Position numbers and translations under genes: made by a program
Shown: piece by piece, positions 1 to 6,753 of the stretch
How positions within the stretch are numbered: the stretch's first letter is position 1
Layout: each line of letters opens with the position of its first letter
Assembly (NCBI RefSeq): GCF_001280015.1
Contig: NZ_LGDV01000191.1
Span: 1-46,428, forward strand
DNA length: 46,428 nucleotides
From: Streptomyces sp. MMG1121
GTDB taxonomy: Bacteria > Actinomycetota > Actinomycetes > Streptomycetales > Streptomycetaceae
Direction: 5' to 3'
Notes under the pieces: model-generated
The model's database searches: none
Told to the model about the DNA's origin: nothing
Seen by the model: only the letters and a program-made list of their open reading frames with translations

Positions 1-2
1 GA

Positions 3-25
3 AACGATCTGTACGACTGATCGTT
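3..25. promoter_or_regulatory. Inverted repeat upstream of the lectin gene
   Basis: The arms AACGATC (3-9) and GATCGTT (19-25) are perfect complements separated by 9 bases, ending 8 bases before the lectin start codon. This could be an operator or a leader hairpin. It lies at the window edge, so its full context is not visible. Confidence 0.3.
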
Positions 26-33
26 CTTCAGGT

Positions 34-369
34 ATGACCAACGCCAAGTGCATCCTTGCCGCGATCGCCTTGACCGGTGCGGCCGTCATCAGCATGAGCG
101 CCAGCGCCTACGCTGCTTCGGGGAACCGCAGCACGCTGGGTAACGGTGAGTGGCTCCAGGTAGGAAGTTCTCTTTTTAGCGAGGACGGCAGTGTCGAGTT
201 CAAGTGCCAGACAGATGGGAAAGTCGCCATCTACTGGGGCGGCGAGGCCCGGTGGCAGAACACTCCGCAACAAAGGTATGACGTCAAGGGGCTGATCATG
301 CAGGGCGACGCGAATGTGGTCCTCTACACGAAGGACGGCGAGGCCATCTGGCACAACGCGCCACACTAG
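34..369 (+). CDS. Secreted bulb-type (B-lectin) domain protein
   Basis: This 111-aa protein begins with a typical Sec signal peptide: a positive residue, a hydrophobic run at about 5-25 and an SASAYA-A cleavage site near residue 28. The mature part has about 80 residues and two beta-prism-like repeats. The second ends in MQGDANVVLY, which fits the QxDxNxVxY mannose-binding signature of B-lectins; the first (CQTDGKVAIYW) is degenerate. It is probably exported and may bind sugars at the cell surface. No clear Shine-Dalgarno lies before the ATG (AGG sits only one base away), so the start rests on the signal peptide. It is inside the integrated element and looks like cargo. A single lectin domain with only one intact motif may bind weakly. 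Confidence 0.7.
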   Translation: MTNAKCILAAIALTGAAVISMSASAYAASGNRSTLGNGEWLQVGSSLFSEDGSVEFKCQTDGKVAIYWGGEARWQNTPQQRYDVKGLIMQGDANVVLYTKDGEAIWHNAPH

Positions 370-643
370 ACCTCAGAACTCCAGGCCGGCATCAACCAAA
401 ACGGACAGTTCGTTGTACGGCGGCAACCACCTGGCCCCGCAGATGATCAGAACTGATCACGAAATATCCGCCACAGCCATTTTCAAAGATCCTCATCAAC
501 GGCGCTGGATGCCACGGTGAGCGGCGTTGGCGCCCTTCATGAACCACCTGTCCGCCGTGCTGAGTTGGTGCCTGTGGTGGGGGAGTGTGGGGCATGGCGG
601 CCGTGCGGCTCGCCTCCCTGGTGGCCGACTGAGCAGACGACAG

Positions 644-672
644 AGCCCCCCGCGACGATTCTGCGGGGGGCT
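644..672 (+). terminator. Intrinsic terminator in the lectin-repressor gap
   Basis: The arms AGCCCCCCGC (644-653) and GCGGGGGGCT (663-672) form a perfect 10-bp stem with a 9-base loop, followed by a pyrimidine-rich stretch with several T residues. It lies in the 370-810 gap between the plus-strand lectin gene and the convergent repressor gene. I see no gene in the rest of that gap. Confidence 0.65.
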
Positions 673-771
673 TCTCTGCTTGGTCGGGTGCGGTGGTGGT
701 GTCGGGCGGCTGGCCGGCCGGACGGGACCGGCCGCAGGCCGCACGCCCGGCCGAGGCGGCCAGAGCCGCCC

Positions 772-790
772 GGCGCGCCGAAGGCGCGCC
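772..790 (-). terminator. Hairpin downstream of the GntR repressor gene
   Basis: Two copies of GGCGCGCC (772-779 and 783-790) are separated by GAA, giving an 8-bp GC stem with a 3-base loop. Each arm is itself a palindrome. It starts 20 bases beyond the repressor stop codon and has no T-run, so it may act as a weak or factor-assisted terminator. Confidence 0.4.
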
Positions 791-810
791 CTTGAGCAAG
801 TAAAGAGAAG

Positions 811-1614
811 TTACTCCGATTCGGATCGTCGGCGGGCGGCGCGCTTGGCGGCTGGCTTCGTCGGGGTCACGGGGTAAGTGAGCTGGCACGTGGCGGCGGG
901 GGCCTTCAGCTCCTCGCACAGCAAGGGGCGGTCCTGGTCGGCGTCGGTGGTCACGCGGTAGGTGATCAGGAGGGGGCTGGCGTCGCTGAGTCCGAGTGCG
1001 GTTCGCTCGTCGGGATAGGGGGCGCGGGCGGTGACATGCTCGGTGAACGACAGGCTGAGTCCGGCTTCGGCAAGCTGCCGGTACAGGTCGATGATCTCGG
1101 CGTCTGGCTGCTCGGCCAGAGTGGGCACTTCGGCGGCGGTGGCCATGGGGATCAGAACGCGGTGGGCCATGCGTGCGCCGGTGGCCGGATCATGGATCAG
1201 TCGGTCTACGTTGATGGCGTCCTGGTCCTGCTGGTCCAACAGCAGTGCCGGGGGGCCGTCCAGCGCGGTCCTGCTGATGGCGGGCGGCTCTGCCTCGGTC
1301 ATCTCCGGTAGGTGCCAACTGCCCTTCGTACTGCGCTGGATGGACCGGTCAACGCGGGTGGCGGGGAGAACTCCCCCGGAGGGAAGTACCCTGCTGCCCT
1401 TGCCCTGCATGGATTCCACCAGACCCATGCGGCGCAGCTCGGCGACGGCGGCACGGGCCGTGTGCTTGCCGATGCCGTACATCTTCACCATTTCCGACTC
1501 GGACGGCAGGAGATCGCCGGCCTGGTAGCGGCCTCGCTTGATGTCCGTGGCCATGCGCTGAGCCACCTGCAAGTACATGGACGGGGCGCGTTCGATGTGC
1601 TCTCGGGCTGCCAT
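811..1614 (-). CDS. GntR-family repressor, KorSA-like
   Basis: The product is 267 aa from the ATG at 1614, which is preceded on the minus strand by GAAGGA at suitable spacing; the frame stays open further upstream to 1707 but without a better ribosome site. Residues about 10-80 form the GntR winged helix (PSESEMVKMYGIGKHTARAA), and the rest is a UTRA-like effector domain. KorSA of pSAM2 belongs to this family and represses transfer and replication genes, so this protein probably keeps the element silent. It is divergent from the transfer operon, and three palindromic sites lie between them, which suggests autorepression plus control of the operon at 1863. Which ligand, if any, it binds is unknown. 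Confidence 0.85.
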   Translation of the reverse strand: MAAREHIERAPSMYLQVAQRMATDIKRGRYQAGDLLPSESEMVKMYGIGKHTARAAVAELRRMGLVESMQGKGSRVLPSGGVLPATRVDRSIQRSTKGSWHLPEMTEAEPPAISRTALDGPPALLLDQQDQDAINVDRLIHDPATGARMAHRVLIPMATAAEVPTLAEQPDAEIIDLYRQLAEAGLSLSFTEHVTARAPYPDERTALGLSDASPLLITYRVTTDADQDRPLLCEELKAPAATCQLTYPVTPTKPAAKRAARRRSESE

Positions 1615-1705
1615 GGCTTGTGTCCTTCTCGGGTCGGCATCTAGGTAGTCGAACAAAGATTCGATATCAGTGGTCGTTGTCAGTGTTGCGTGGTATAGGC
1701 CATGC

Positions 1706-1826
1706 ACTCATGAGGATAAGTGGTTGACCCTCTGCCGCCTACCCCACCCCACTCATCCGGATAAGTGGTTGACCCCGTTCCTGACGGCGAGTGAAGATGA
1801 TCGCCCCAACTCATCCGGATGAGTGG
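1706..1826. promoter_or_regulatory. Triple palindromic operator for the repressor and transfer operon
   Basis: ACTCATCCGGATGAGT at 1809-1824 is a perfect 16-bp palindrome. A copy with one change lies at 1751-1766, and one with more changes at 1706-1721. All three continue with GG, and the first two share a further GGTTGACCC. The start-to-start spacing is 45 and 58 bases. The second TTGACC (1769-1774) is followed 18 bases later by GAAGAT (1793-1798), a weak but possible promoter for the operon at 1863, lying between sites two and three. Position and symmetry make the GntR-type repressor the likely ligand. Confidence 0.75.
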
Positions 1827-1862
1827 CCGGGTGAGTGCTGTGCTGAAACGAGGTGAACCCCT

Positions 1863-2240
1863 ATGGACAACAAGCCGATTGATGTTGCTCGGCTCGGCGC
1901 GATCCGCTGTGTGATCGCTCCGGAACCGCGTCTGACGCCGGAAGGAGAGACGCGCAGGGACCGCGAGGGAAACCCGCTGTGGATCACGGGCCTGTCGGTG
2001 AGGCAGGCAGAGGGACGGCGTACAGACGTCGTTCACGTGGTCACCAGCGGACAGCCGCAGGGCCTCACGGAGGGAAGTGAGGTCAGGGTCACGAACCTGT
2101 GGGCCAACGACTGGGCGGTGGACGGCCGGACCGGTACGACCTACCGGGCCGATGCGATCACCCCCGTGTCCGGCGGCGCTTCCGCCTCGACGACTCCGGC
2201 GGCCGGTCCGCGCGGGAAGTCGGCGGGCGGTGACGCGTGA
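1863..2240 (+). CDS. SCO3933-family regulatory protein of the element
   Basis: This 125-aa protein begins 38 bases after the third palindrome and is the first gene of the transfer operon. Its pattern (IDVARLGAIR near the start, then DREGNPLWITGLSVRQ, then VRVTNLWANDW) is that of a small protein found just upstream of tra genes in many Streptomyces integrative elements and often named SCO3933-family. The predicted core is beta-rich; the last 25 residues are Ala/Gly/Ser-rich and probably disordered. AGGTG lies about 8 bases before the ATG. Its biochemical role is not established. Being first under the operator, it is probably made when the element is derepressed. The family name rests on pattern memory. 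Confidence 0.6.
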   Translation: MDNKPIDVARLGAIRCVIAPEPRLTPEGETRRDREGNPLWITGLSVRQAEGRRTDVVHVVTSGQPQGLTEGSEVRVTNLWANDWAVDGRTGTTYRADAITPVSGGASASTTPAAGPRGKSAGGDA

Positions 2241-2707
2241 TGGAACGCTACTTCTGGCACCTGAACGCCCGGCAGTCAGACGGCATGGCCTGCGTGGTCT
2301 GCAACACCGACTTCCTCAACAACAAGATCACCTCCGTTCCGGTGGGGCGGTCGCCTGCGGATGAGTCACAGGTGTTCGCGTGCAAGGACCCGTGCGCGGC
2401 TGTGATCGCTGACGAGGCTGCCCGGATGGCCAAGGAGATGCGGGCGGCGGTCGGCGCTGACGAGGCGGACGACGAGGCGGACGGCGGGGGCCTGGCGGAC
2501 GGCGAAGACCCGGTGTTCTGCGTGGACGGGCATTTCGGCTCGCTGCTGCGGGACCTGCGGGCCCTGGCCGGTGCTGAGGCGCTGCTCGCCACGTCCGACG
2601 ACATCCCCACCCTTCGCTTCCTGTTGGGGCTGACGGCTCGTCATGCCGAGACGGCCATGATGCGCGCCCGGCTCGTGCTCGCCCGGACCAAGGAAGGGGA
2701 CGGCTGA
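2240..2707 (+). CDS. Hypothetical protein with two cysteine pairs
   Basis: The product is 155 aa from the ATG at 2240; a GTG at 2237 is an equal alternative. Either start overlaps the stop of the preceding gene, so translation is probably coupled. Near the N-terminus, CVVC (about residues 18-21) and CKDPC (about 50-54) could form a small zinc ribbon. An acidic Asp/Glu/Ala-rich stretch follows at about 75-95, then an alpha-helical C-terminal part. I do not recognise the family. Genes in this slot, between the SCO3933-type gene and the translocase, are common in AICEs and usually uncharacterised. The ATG of the translocase overlaps its stop codon. Confidence 0.65.
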   Translation: MERYFWHLNARQSDGMACVVCNTDFLNNKITSVPVGRSPADESQVFACKDPCAAVIADEAARMAKEMRAAVGADEADDEADGGGLADGEDPVFCVDGHFGSLLRDLRALAGAEALLATSDDIPTLRFLLGLTARHAETAMMRARLVLARTKEGDG

Positions 2708-4044
2708 TGCCTGCCTCGCTGGTGGTCTGGGTCCTGACGGCGCTGGTCCTGGTCGCCGTGATGACACAGCGCTGGTGGGAACCGCGTCTGGCGGCTCGGG
2801 GCATCCCGGTGCGGCGGTGGCCGTGGCGGTGGTGGCTGGTTGGCTACCCCGGAACCGCGCTGCGGATCTTCACGACCTGGCGGCGGCTGGCTCAGCTCAA
2901 CGGGTTGTCGGTGAGCACGTCGCCGGACCGTCGTGTGATTGGCCGCGATCTCGTGGTGCAGGGACAGGCGCTGCGGCCCAAGCCTCCTCGGCTGTCCTGG
3001 CCGGTGCCGACGAAAACCGGGCTGACGCTGCGGGTGCTGCTGCATCCGGGGCAGACTCCGGCGGCCTACTTCGCGGCGGCCCGCGCCATGGAACACGCCT
3101 GGCACGTGCACGGGGTGCGGGTCACCTCCCCGCGTCGGGGACAGGTCCTCATCCACGTCACGGCCCTTGACCCCCTGACCGGTGACCTTGCGTCTGTCCG
3201 TTCGCCGGCTGCGGAGCTGCTGTCGGCCAACGTGGGCCGGATCGAGGACGGCGACCCCTGGGTGATCGACCTTCGGCGAGTGCCGCACTGGCTGATCACG
3301 GGTGCCACACAGTCCGGGAAGTCGTCGTTGCTGGCTGCCCTGGTGCTCGCACTGGCGCCTCAGCAGGTCGCCCTGGTCGGCATCGACTGCAAGGGCGGCA
3401 TGGAACTGGGCCTATTCGGCGGGCGGCTCGCCGCGCTGGCGGTAGACCGGACACAGGCGGTCGGCCTGCTCTCCGGCGTGGTCGCTGAGATTCAGGCGCG
3501 CATGGATCGCTGCCGTGCGTGGGGCAAGCGGTCCGTCTGGGAACTGCCCGAGGAACAGCGGCCAGTGCCCCTCGTCGTGATCGTGGACGAGCTGGCAGAG
3601 CTGTACCTCTCTGACGGCTCTCGGGCCTCGAAGGACGAGGCGGAGCAGTGCGGAACGCTGCTGCTGCGGGTCGCCCAGCTCGGCGCGGCGCTCGGCGTTC
3701 ACCTGGTCGTCGCCGGACAGCGGGTCGGCTCCGACATCGGCACCCGCGTCACCGCGCTGAGGGCCCAGCTCGGCGGACGCGTCGCCCACCGAGCGCACGA
3801 CGAGGCATCAGCCGAGATGACCTTGGGCGACATCAATCCGGACGCCGTGATCACCGCCCTGAGCATCACCGAAGACGAACAGGGCGTCGCCGTGATCGCC
3901 ATGGGCGGCCGGTGGATGCGCGCCCGGTCCCGCCTCGTCACGACCGCCGATGCGGCCGGCATTGCCCGCATGGACCCCCCGGCGGATCCCTTCCTGACAC
4001 AGCCCGACCCCGTGACCTTCGAGAAAGGAGGTGCAGCGGAATGA
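2707..4044 (+). CDS. FtsK/SpoIIIE-type conjugal DNA translocase (TraSA/TraB-like)
   Basis: This 445-aa protein is the transfer motor of the element. AICEs move double-stranded DNA with one hexameric FtsK-like ATPase. The N-terminus has a hydrophobic segment (about 3-20) and a second Trp-rich one (about 37-50), which would anchor it in the membrane. The RecA-like domain holds Walker A GATQSGKS at 199-206 and Walker B with D294-E295. A C-terminal helical part follows the sensor region (GQRVGSDIGTRV). It is longer than the 306-aa TraSA of pSAM2 but normal for related elements. Its ATG overlaps the preceding stop, and its own stop overlaps the ATG of the next gene, so the block is a coupled operon under the 1706-1826 operators. 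Confidence 0.88.
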   Translation: MPASLVVWVLTALVLVAVMTQRWWEPRLAARGIPVRRWPWRWWLVGYPGTALRIFTTWRRLAQLNGLSVSTSPDRRVIGRDLVVQGQALRPKPPRLSWPVPTKTGLTLRVLLHPGQTPAAYFAAARAMEHAWHVHGVRVTSPRRGQVLIHVTALDPLTGDLASVRSPAAELLSANVGRIEDGDPWVIDLRRVPHWLITGATQSGKSSLLAALVLALAPQQVALVGIDCKGGMELGLFGGRLAALAVDRTQAVGLLSGVVAEIQARMDRCRAWGKRSVWELPEEQRPVPLVVIVDELAELYLSDGSRASKDEAEQCGTLLLRVAQLGAALGVHLVVAGQRVGSDIGTRVTALRAQLGGRVAHRAHDEASAEMTLGDINPDAVITALSITEDEQGVAVIAMGGRWMRARSRLVTTADAAGIARMDPPADPFLTQPDPVTFEKGGAAE

Positions 4045-4232
4045 CACAGACACAGATATGGGTCATCGACTCCTTCCTGTTCCTGTACGTCGTCCTTACC
4101 GCCCGGTCACGGGAAATCCGCTGGTATCAGGCAACCCTGATTTCCCTGTTCGGATTCCTGCTGGCAATGACGCCATTCTCGTACCCCGTCATGGAAATCG
4201 TTTCAGCCATAGTCGGCCTCTTTACTGGCTGA
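4041..4232 (+). CDS. Small two-helix membrane protein, possible spread protein
   Basis: This 63-aa protein starts at an ATG that overlaps the translocase stop as ATGA, with a strong AGGAGG-type ribosome site at 4026-4032. It has two hydrophobic segments (about 7-20 and 33-45), a short basic loop between them (RSREIR) and a weakly hydrophobic tail. Small membrane proteins downstream of tra (Spd proteins) help plasmid DNA spread within the mycelium in Streptomyces. The role here is inferred from position and membrane pattern only; I see no specific Spd motif. Confidence 0.6.
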   Translation: MTQTQIWVIDSFLFLYVVLTARSREIRWYQATLISLFGFLLAMTPFSYPVMEIVSAIVGLFTG

Positions 4233-4260
4233 CCTTCCCGAATCGACAAGGAGAACAAGA

Positions 4261-4611
4261 ATGAACATCACTACGCGCATCGCCGGTGCCGCTGCCTCGA
4301 CCGCCCTTCTCGTCGTCGGCGCCCTGGCCGCTGCCCCGACTGCTTCGGCGGCGCCTCAGAGCGTTTCGGCGGCTGCCCTTCCCAAGGCATGCGACTGGGA
4401 ATGGGCCTGGCCGCAGAAGGAGGCCACCACGACGGCCGTGAACCTGCGCAGTGGTCCGGGCACGAATTACACGTCCCTTGGAACCCTGTATAAGAGCGTG
4501 CACTTCACCGAGTACTGCAACAAGAAATTCGCCTGGGGATACGGCAAGGTCACCAGCGGCCCGAACGCCGGACGGTGGGGCTGGGTGAAGGAATCCTATC
4601 TCTGGCCCTGA
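4261..4611 (+). CDS. Secreted SH3-domain protein
   Basis: This 116-aa protein has a clear signal peptide (hydrophobic run about 10-28, cleavage near ASA-AP) and one bacterial SH3 domain at about 58-116. The SH3_3 hallmark VNLRSGPGTNY is present, and the domain ends in GWVKESYLW. Two cysteines in the mature part (C41 and one at about 80) may pair. AAGGAGAA lies 6 bases before the ATG. Bacterial SH3 domains often bind peptidoglycan or other wall polymers, so this may act at the wall during element transfer, or be cargo. No enzyme domain is attached. It follows the transfer genes by 28 bases and may be in the same transcript. Confidence 0.75.
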   Translation: MNITTRIAGAAASTALLVVGALAAAPTASAAPQSVSAAALPKACDWEWAWPQKEATTTAVNLRSGPGTNYTSLGTLYKSVHFTEYCNKKFAWGYGKVTSGPNAGRWGWVKESYLWP

Positions 4612-4722
4612 TAAGCCGCCCCGCTTATCCCTGGGCCTCCCGGAAACGCAAAAACACTCTTCATAGATCATTCAAGCCAAGCTGAAGCCGTAGCCGAGTA
4701 GAGACAAAGACGGAGCCAATCC

Positions 4723-4782
4723 ATGAATACCGCGCCTATTCCTCGTGAAAGGGGGCCTCCGAATGTCTGTGATATCGGATGA
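4723..4782 (+). CDS. Possible 19-aa leader peptide overlapping the rep start
   Basis: An ATG with GGAG 7 bases upstream opens a 19-codon frame (MNTAPIPRERGPPNVCDIG) that stops at 4780-4782, 18 bases inside the replication gene in another frame. Such overlap could couple rep translation to ribosome passage and limit copy control. The frame is short and has no known family, so it may be chance. Confidence 0.3.
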   Translation: MNTAPIPRERGPPNVCDIG

Positions 4783-6202
4783 GGCGCGGCGCTCAGTCCT
4801 CAATGAGGCTGAGCGTCTGCGCCTTCTTTCGTCCACCGAGCGTGACCTTATCCGGCTCGTCCATGAACCCGGATTCTCACGCTGGCTCGATCAGATCAAG
4901 TCCATTGGAGGGTGCGCCCACCCGATCTACCTTGCCGGGCACACCACAACCCGTGATGCCGTCACGGGGGAAATCCTGCGGCACTACGACACCAGCAACG
5001 AACCCGGCGGCCGGATGCCGGTACGGTGCCGCAACAGGCGCGAGACGCGCTGTGAGCCCTGCTCGTACCTGCACGCGGGCGACACCTTCCACCTGGTCCG
5101 CTCCGGCCTGCTCGGCGGCAAGGGCATCACGGACGGCGTTCAGCATCACCCCCGACTCTTCCTCACCCTGACAGCACCCTCGTTCGGCGCCGTGCACCGT
5201 GCTGACGACGGCGGGGTGTGCCGCCCTCGTCGGGACGGCGGAGTCTGCGAACACGGGCGCCCCGTCGGCTGCGGTCAGAAACACAAAGACAGCGATCCCA
5301 TGGTGGGCCAACCCCTGTGCCGGGACTGCTACGACTACACCGGACACGCCCTCTGGCACGCCTTGGCCGGCAAGCTATGGAATCGCTATTGCCACATGCT
5401 CAGGCGGCATTTGGGGACGGCGGCAGGAATCACGCAAACCCGCCTGCGTGAACACCTGACGCTCTCGTTTGCCAAAGTCGCCGAGTATCAGGATCGGGGC
5501 GCGGTTCACTTCCATGCCGTTATTCGGCTCGACGGGCCCGACGGTCCCTCGTCGCCCCCGCCTCTGTGGGCGACAACTGCCTTACTGTCAGATGCCGTGC
5601 GGTCGGCTGCGGATCAAGTAGAGGTGCACACCCCGTATTCTCCTGCGACCGGTGAGCGGGTCATCAAGTGGGGTAAACAGCGCGACGTACACCCGATCCG
5701 CAGCGACGCATTCACCGAATCGGCCGTGACCGATAGCGCCGTTGCGGCATACGTCGCGAAATACGTATCCAAGAGCGTCGGCGACTCGGGCGGCATCGAC
5801 TACCGGATACAGGACTTCGACAGCATCCGCCTTGCCCCCGTGAATGCTCACCTGCGGGCGCTCATGGCCACCTGCTGGCGTCTGGGTGGCCTGCCAGAGC
5901 TGGAGGGGCTGAACCTGCGGGCCTGGGCTCACACGCTCGGCTACCGGGGGCACGTGCTCACCAAATCACGGCAGTACTCCACCACGTACGGGGAGCTGCG
6001 TGCGGTACGGGCGGACTACCAGGGCGGCGGCGTGCTCGCCCTGGAGGGCCGAGAGACCATCACGGATTCAGCCTGGCGCTACGTCGGCTCGGGACACTCG
6101 CTGGCCGAAGCGGAAATTACGCACGGCATCGCTGAGGATCTGGCGACACTTCGAGAAATCAGACGAGAAATGATCGCTGAGGGGTGGAAGTATGCCGCGT
6201 AA
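4763..6202 (+). CDS. RepSA-like rolling-circle replication initiator (HUH)
   Basis: The product is 479 aa from the ATG at 4763, chosen because AGGGGG precedes it at good spacing; a GTG at 4745 has none. Rep proteins of this type nick the double-strand origin and start rolling-circle replication of the excised element. The HUH metal motif is seen as H249-F-H251. Candidate nicking tyrosines are Y330 and Y334 in AAYVAKYVSKSVG. Two cysteine clusters (CRNRRETRCEPC and, later, CEHGRPVGCGQKH with LCRDC) suggest N-terminal zinc binding. RepSA of pSAM2 is about the same size. The last 11 bases overlap the next gene. The double-strand origin was not located. Confidence 0.85.
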   Translation: MSVISDEARRSVLNEAERLRLLSSTERDLIRLVHEPGFSRWLDQIKSIGGCAHPIYLAGHTTTRDAVTGEILRHYDTSNEPGGRMPVRCRNRRETRCEPCSYLHAGDTFHLVRSGLLGGKGITDGVQHHPRLFLTLTAPSFGAVHRADDGGVCRPRRDGGVCEHGRPVGCGQKHKDSDPMVGQPLCRDCYDYTGHALWHALAGKLWNRYCHMLRRHLGTAAGITQTRLREHLTLSFAKVAEYQDRGAVHFHAVIRLDGPDGPSSPPPLWATTALLSDAVRSAADQVEVHTPYSPATGERVIKWGKQRDVHPIRSDAFTESAVTDSAVAAYVAKYVSKSVGDSGGIDYRIQDFDSIRLAPVNAHLRALMATCWRLGGLPELEGLNLRAWAHTLGYRGHVLTKSRQYSTTYGELRAVRADYQGGGVLALEGRETITDSAWRYVGSGHSLAEAEITHGIAEDLATLREIRREMIAEGWKYAA

Positions 6203-6641
6203 GGAATACGCTGGGCGCTTCCACTCGGACCGTGTATTCAGTGGCCGAAAAGAGGTACTGCATGAATGGTGCGTGACGACAAATTTCCGAAATGTAGCGC
6301 AGATAACGGCACGGAGGCTAGGTGGTGAAGTGTGGGATGCTGGAGATTCCTCACGTGATCGATGGGAAGTGCTGACGAAATCTCCTGCCGTTGAGATTCT
6401 GGTGAGTAGAGTCACTGCTGGGGCGATTACGTTTACCTTGTCTGGAGAAAGTGAACTTGGGGAATTCTTCTTCAGGTCCGACATGTGGAACTCTGAAGAG
6501 ATGTCTCGAATGTCGACCGTAGGTGATTCCCGTTCCGTGCGATGCGAGTTGAGCCTAAAGCCTGTTGAGTTCAAGACGTTAACGGGGTTGACGGTCCTTT
6601 ATATTATGCCGTCAATCAGGTTGCTCCCCTCGAACGTGTAG
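6192..6641 (+). CDS. Small protein, candidate recombination directionality factor
   Basis: This 149-aa protein starts inside the end of rep, with GAGGGGTGG just upstream, so it is probably co-translated with it. Base composition is clearly more AT-rich than the genes around it, a sign of separate origin. Residues about 28-55 (TNFRNVAQITARRLGGEVWD, followed by a WEVLT strand and a hydrophobic strand) resemble the N-terminal part of phiC31 gp3-type directionality factors, as I recall them: a helix, a GG-turn, a Trp-Glu-Val strand. The protein is shorter than gp3 (about 244 aa), and the downstream cysteine pattern is reduced. Its place next to the serine integrase fits an excision role, because no MerR-like Xis is present. 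The assignment is inference. Confidence 0.45.
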   Translation: MPRKEYAGRFHSDRVFSGRKEVLHEWCVTTNFRNVAQITARRLGGEVWDAGDSSRDRWEVLTKSPAVEILVSRVTAGAITFTLSGESELGEFFFRSDMWNSEEMSRMSTVGDSRSVRCELSLKPVEFKTLTGLTVLYIMPSIRLLPSNV

Positions 6642-6702
6642 TTGCAGGCAGGAGTGAGCCCCGGCAAGCGTGTAGTTGCAGGCAGGAGTGAGCCCCGGCA
6701 AG
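6635..6702. repeat. Perfect 34-bp tandem duplication
   Basis: Bases 6635-6668 and 6669-6702 are identical 34-bp units placed head to tail. The first includes the last codons and TAG stop of the preceding gene. Each contains the left arm of the terminator that follows, so the terminator has two alternative left arms. Confidence 0.9.
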
Positions 6703-6728
6703 TCTGCGTCCTTGCCGGGGCTCACTCC
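6685..6728. terminator. Strong bidirectional terminator between rep operon and integrase
   Basis: GGAGTGAGCCCCGGCAAG (6685-6702) pairs perfectly over 18 bp with 6711-6728 around an 8-base loop. It lies between convergent genes ending at 6641 and 6754. The duplicated left arm at 6651-6668 can also pair, giving a longer loop. Confidence 0.8.
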
Positions 6729-6753
6729 GTGCTCTACAGCATGGCGTGATGTG

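Noticed and set aside
6635..6702. Repeat pair as a CRISPR array
   Set aside because: The units are directly adjacent with no spacers, and no cas genes are present.
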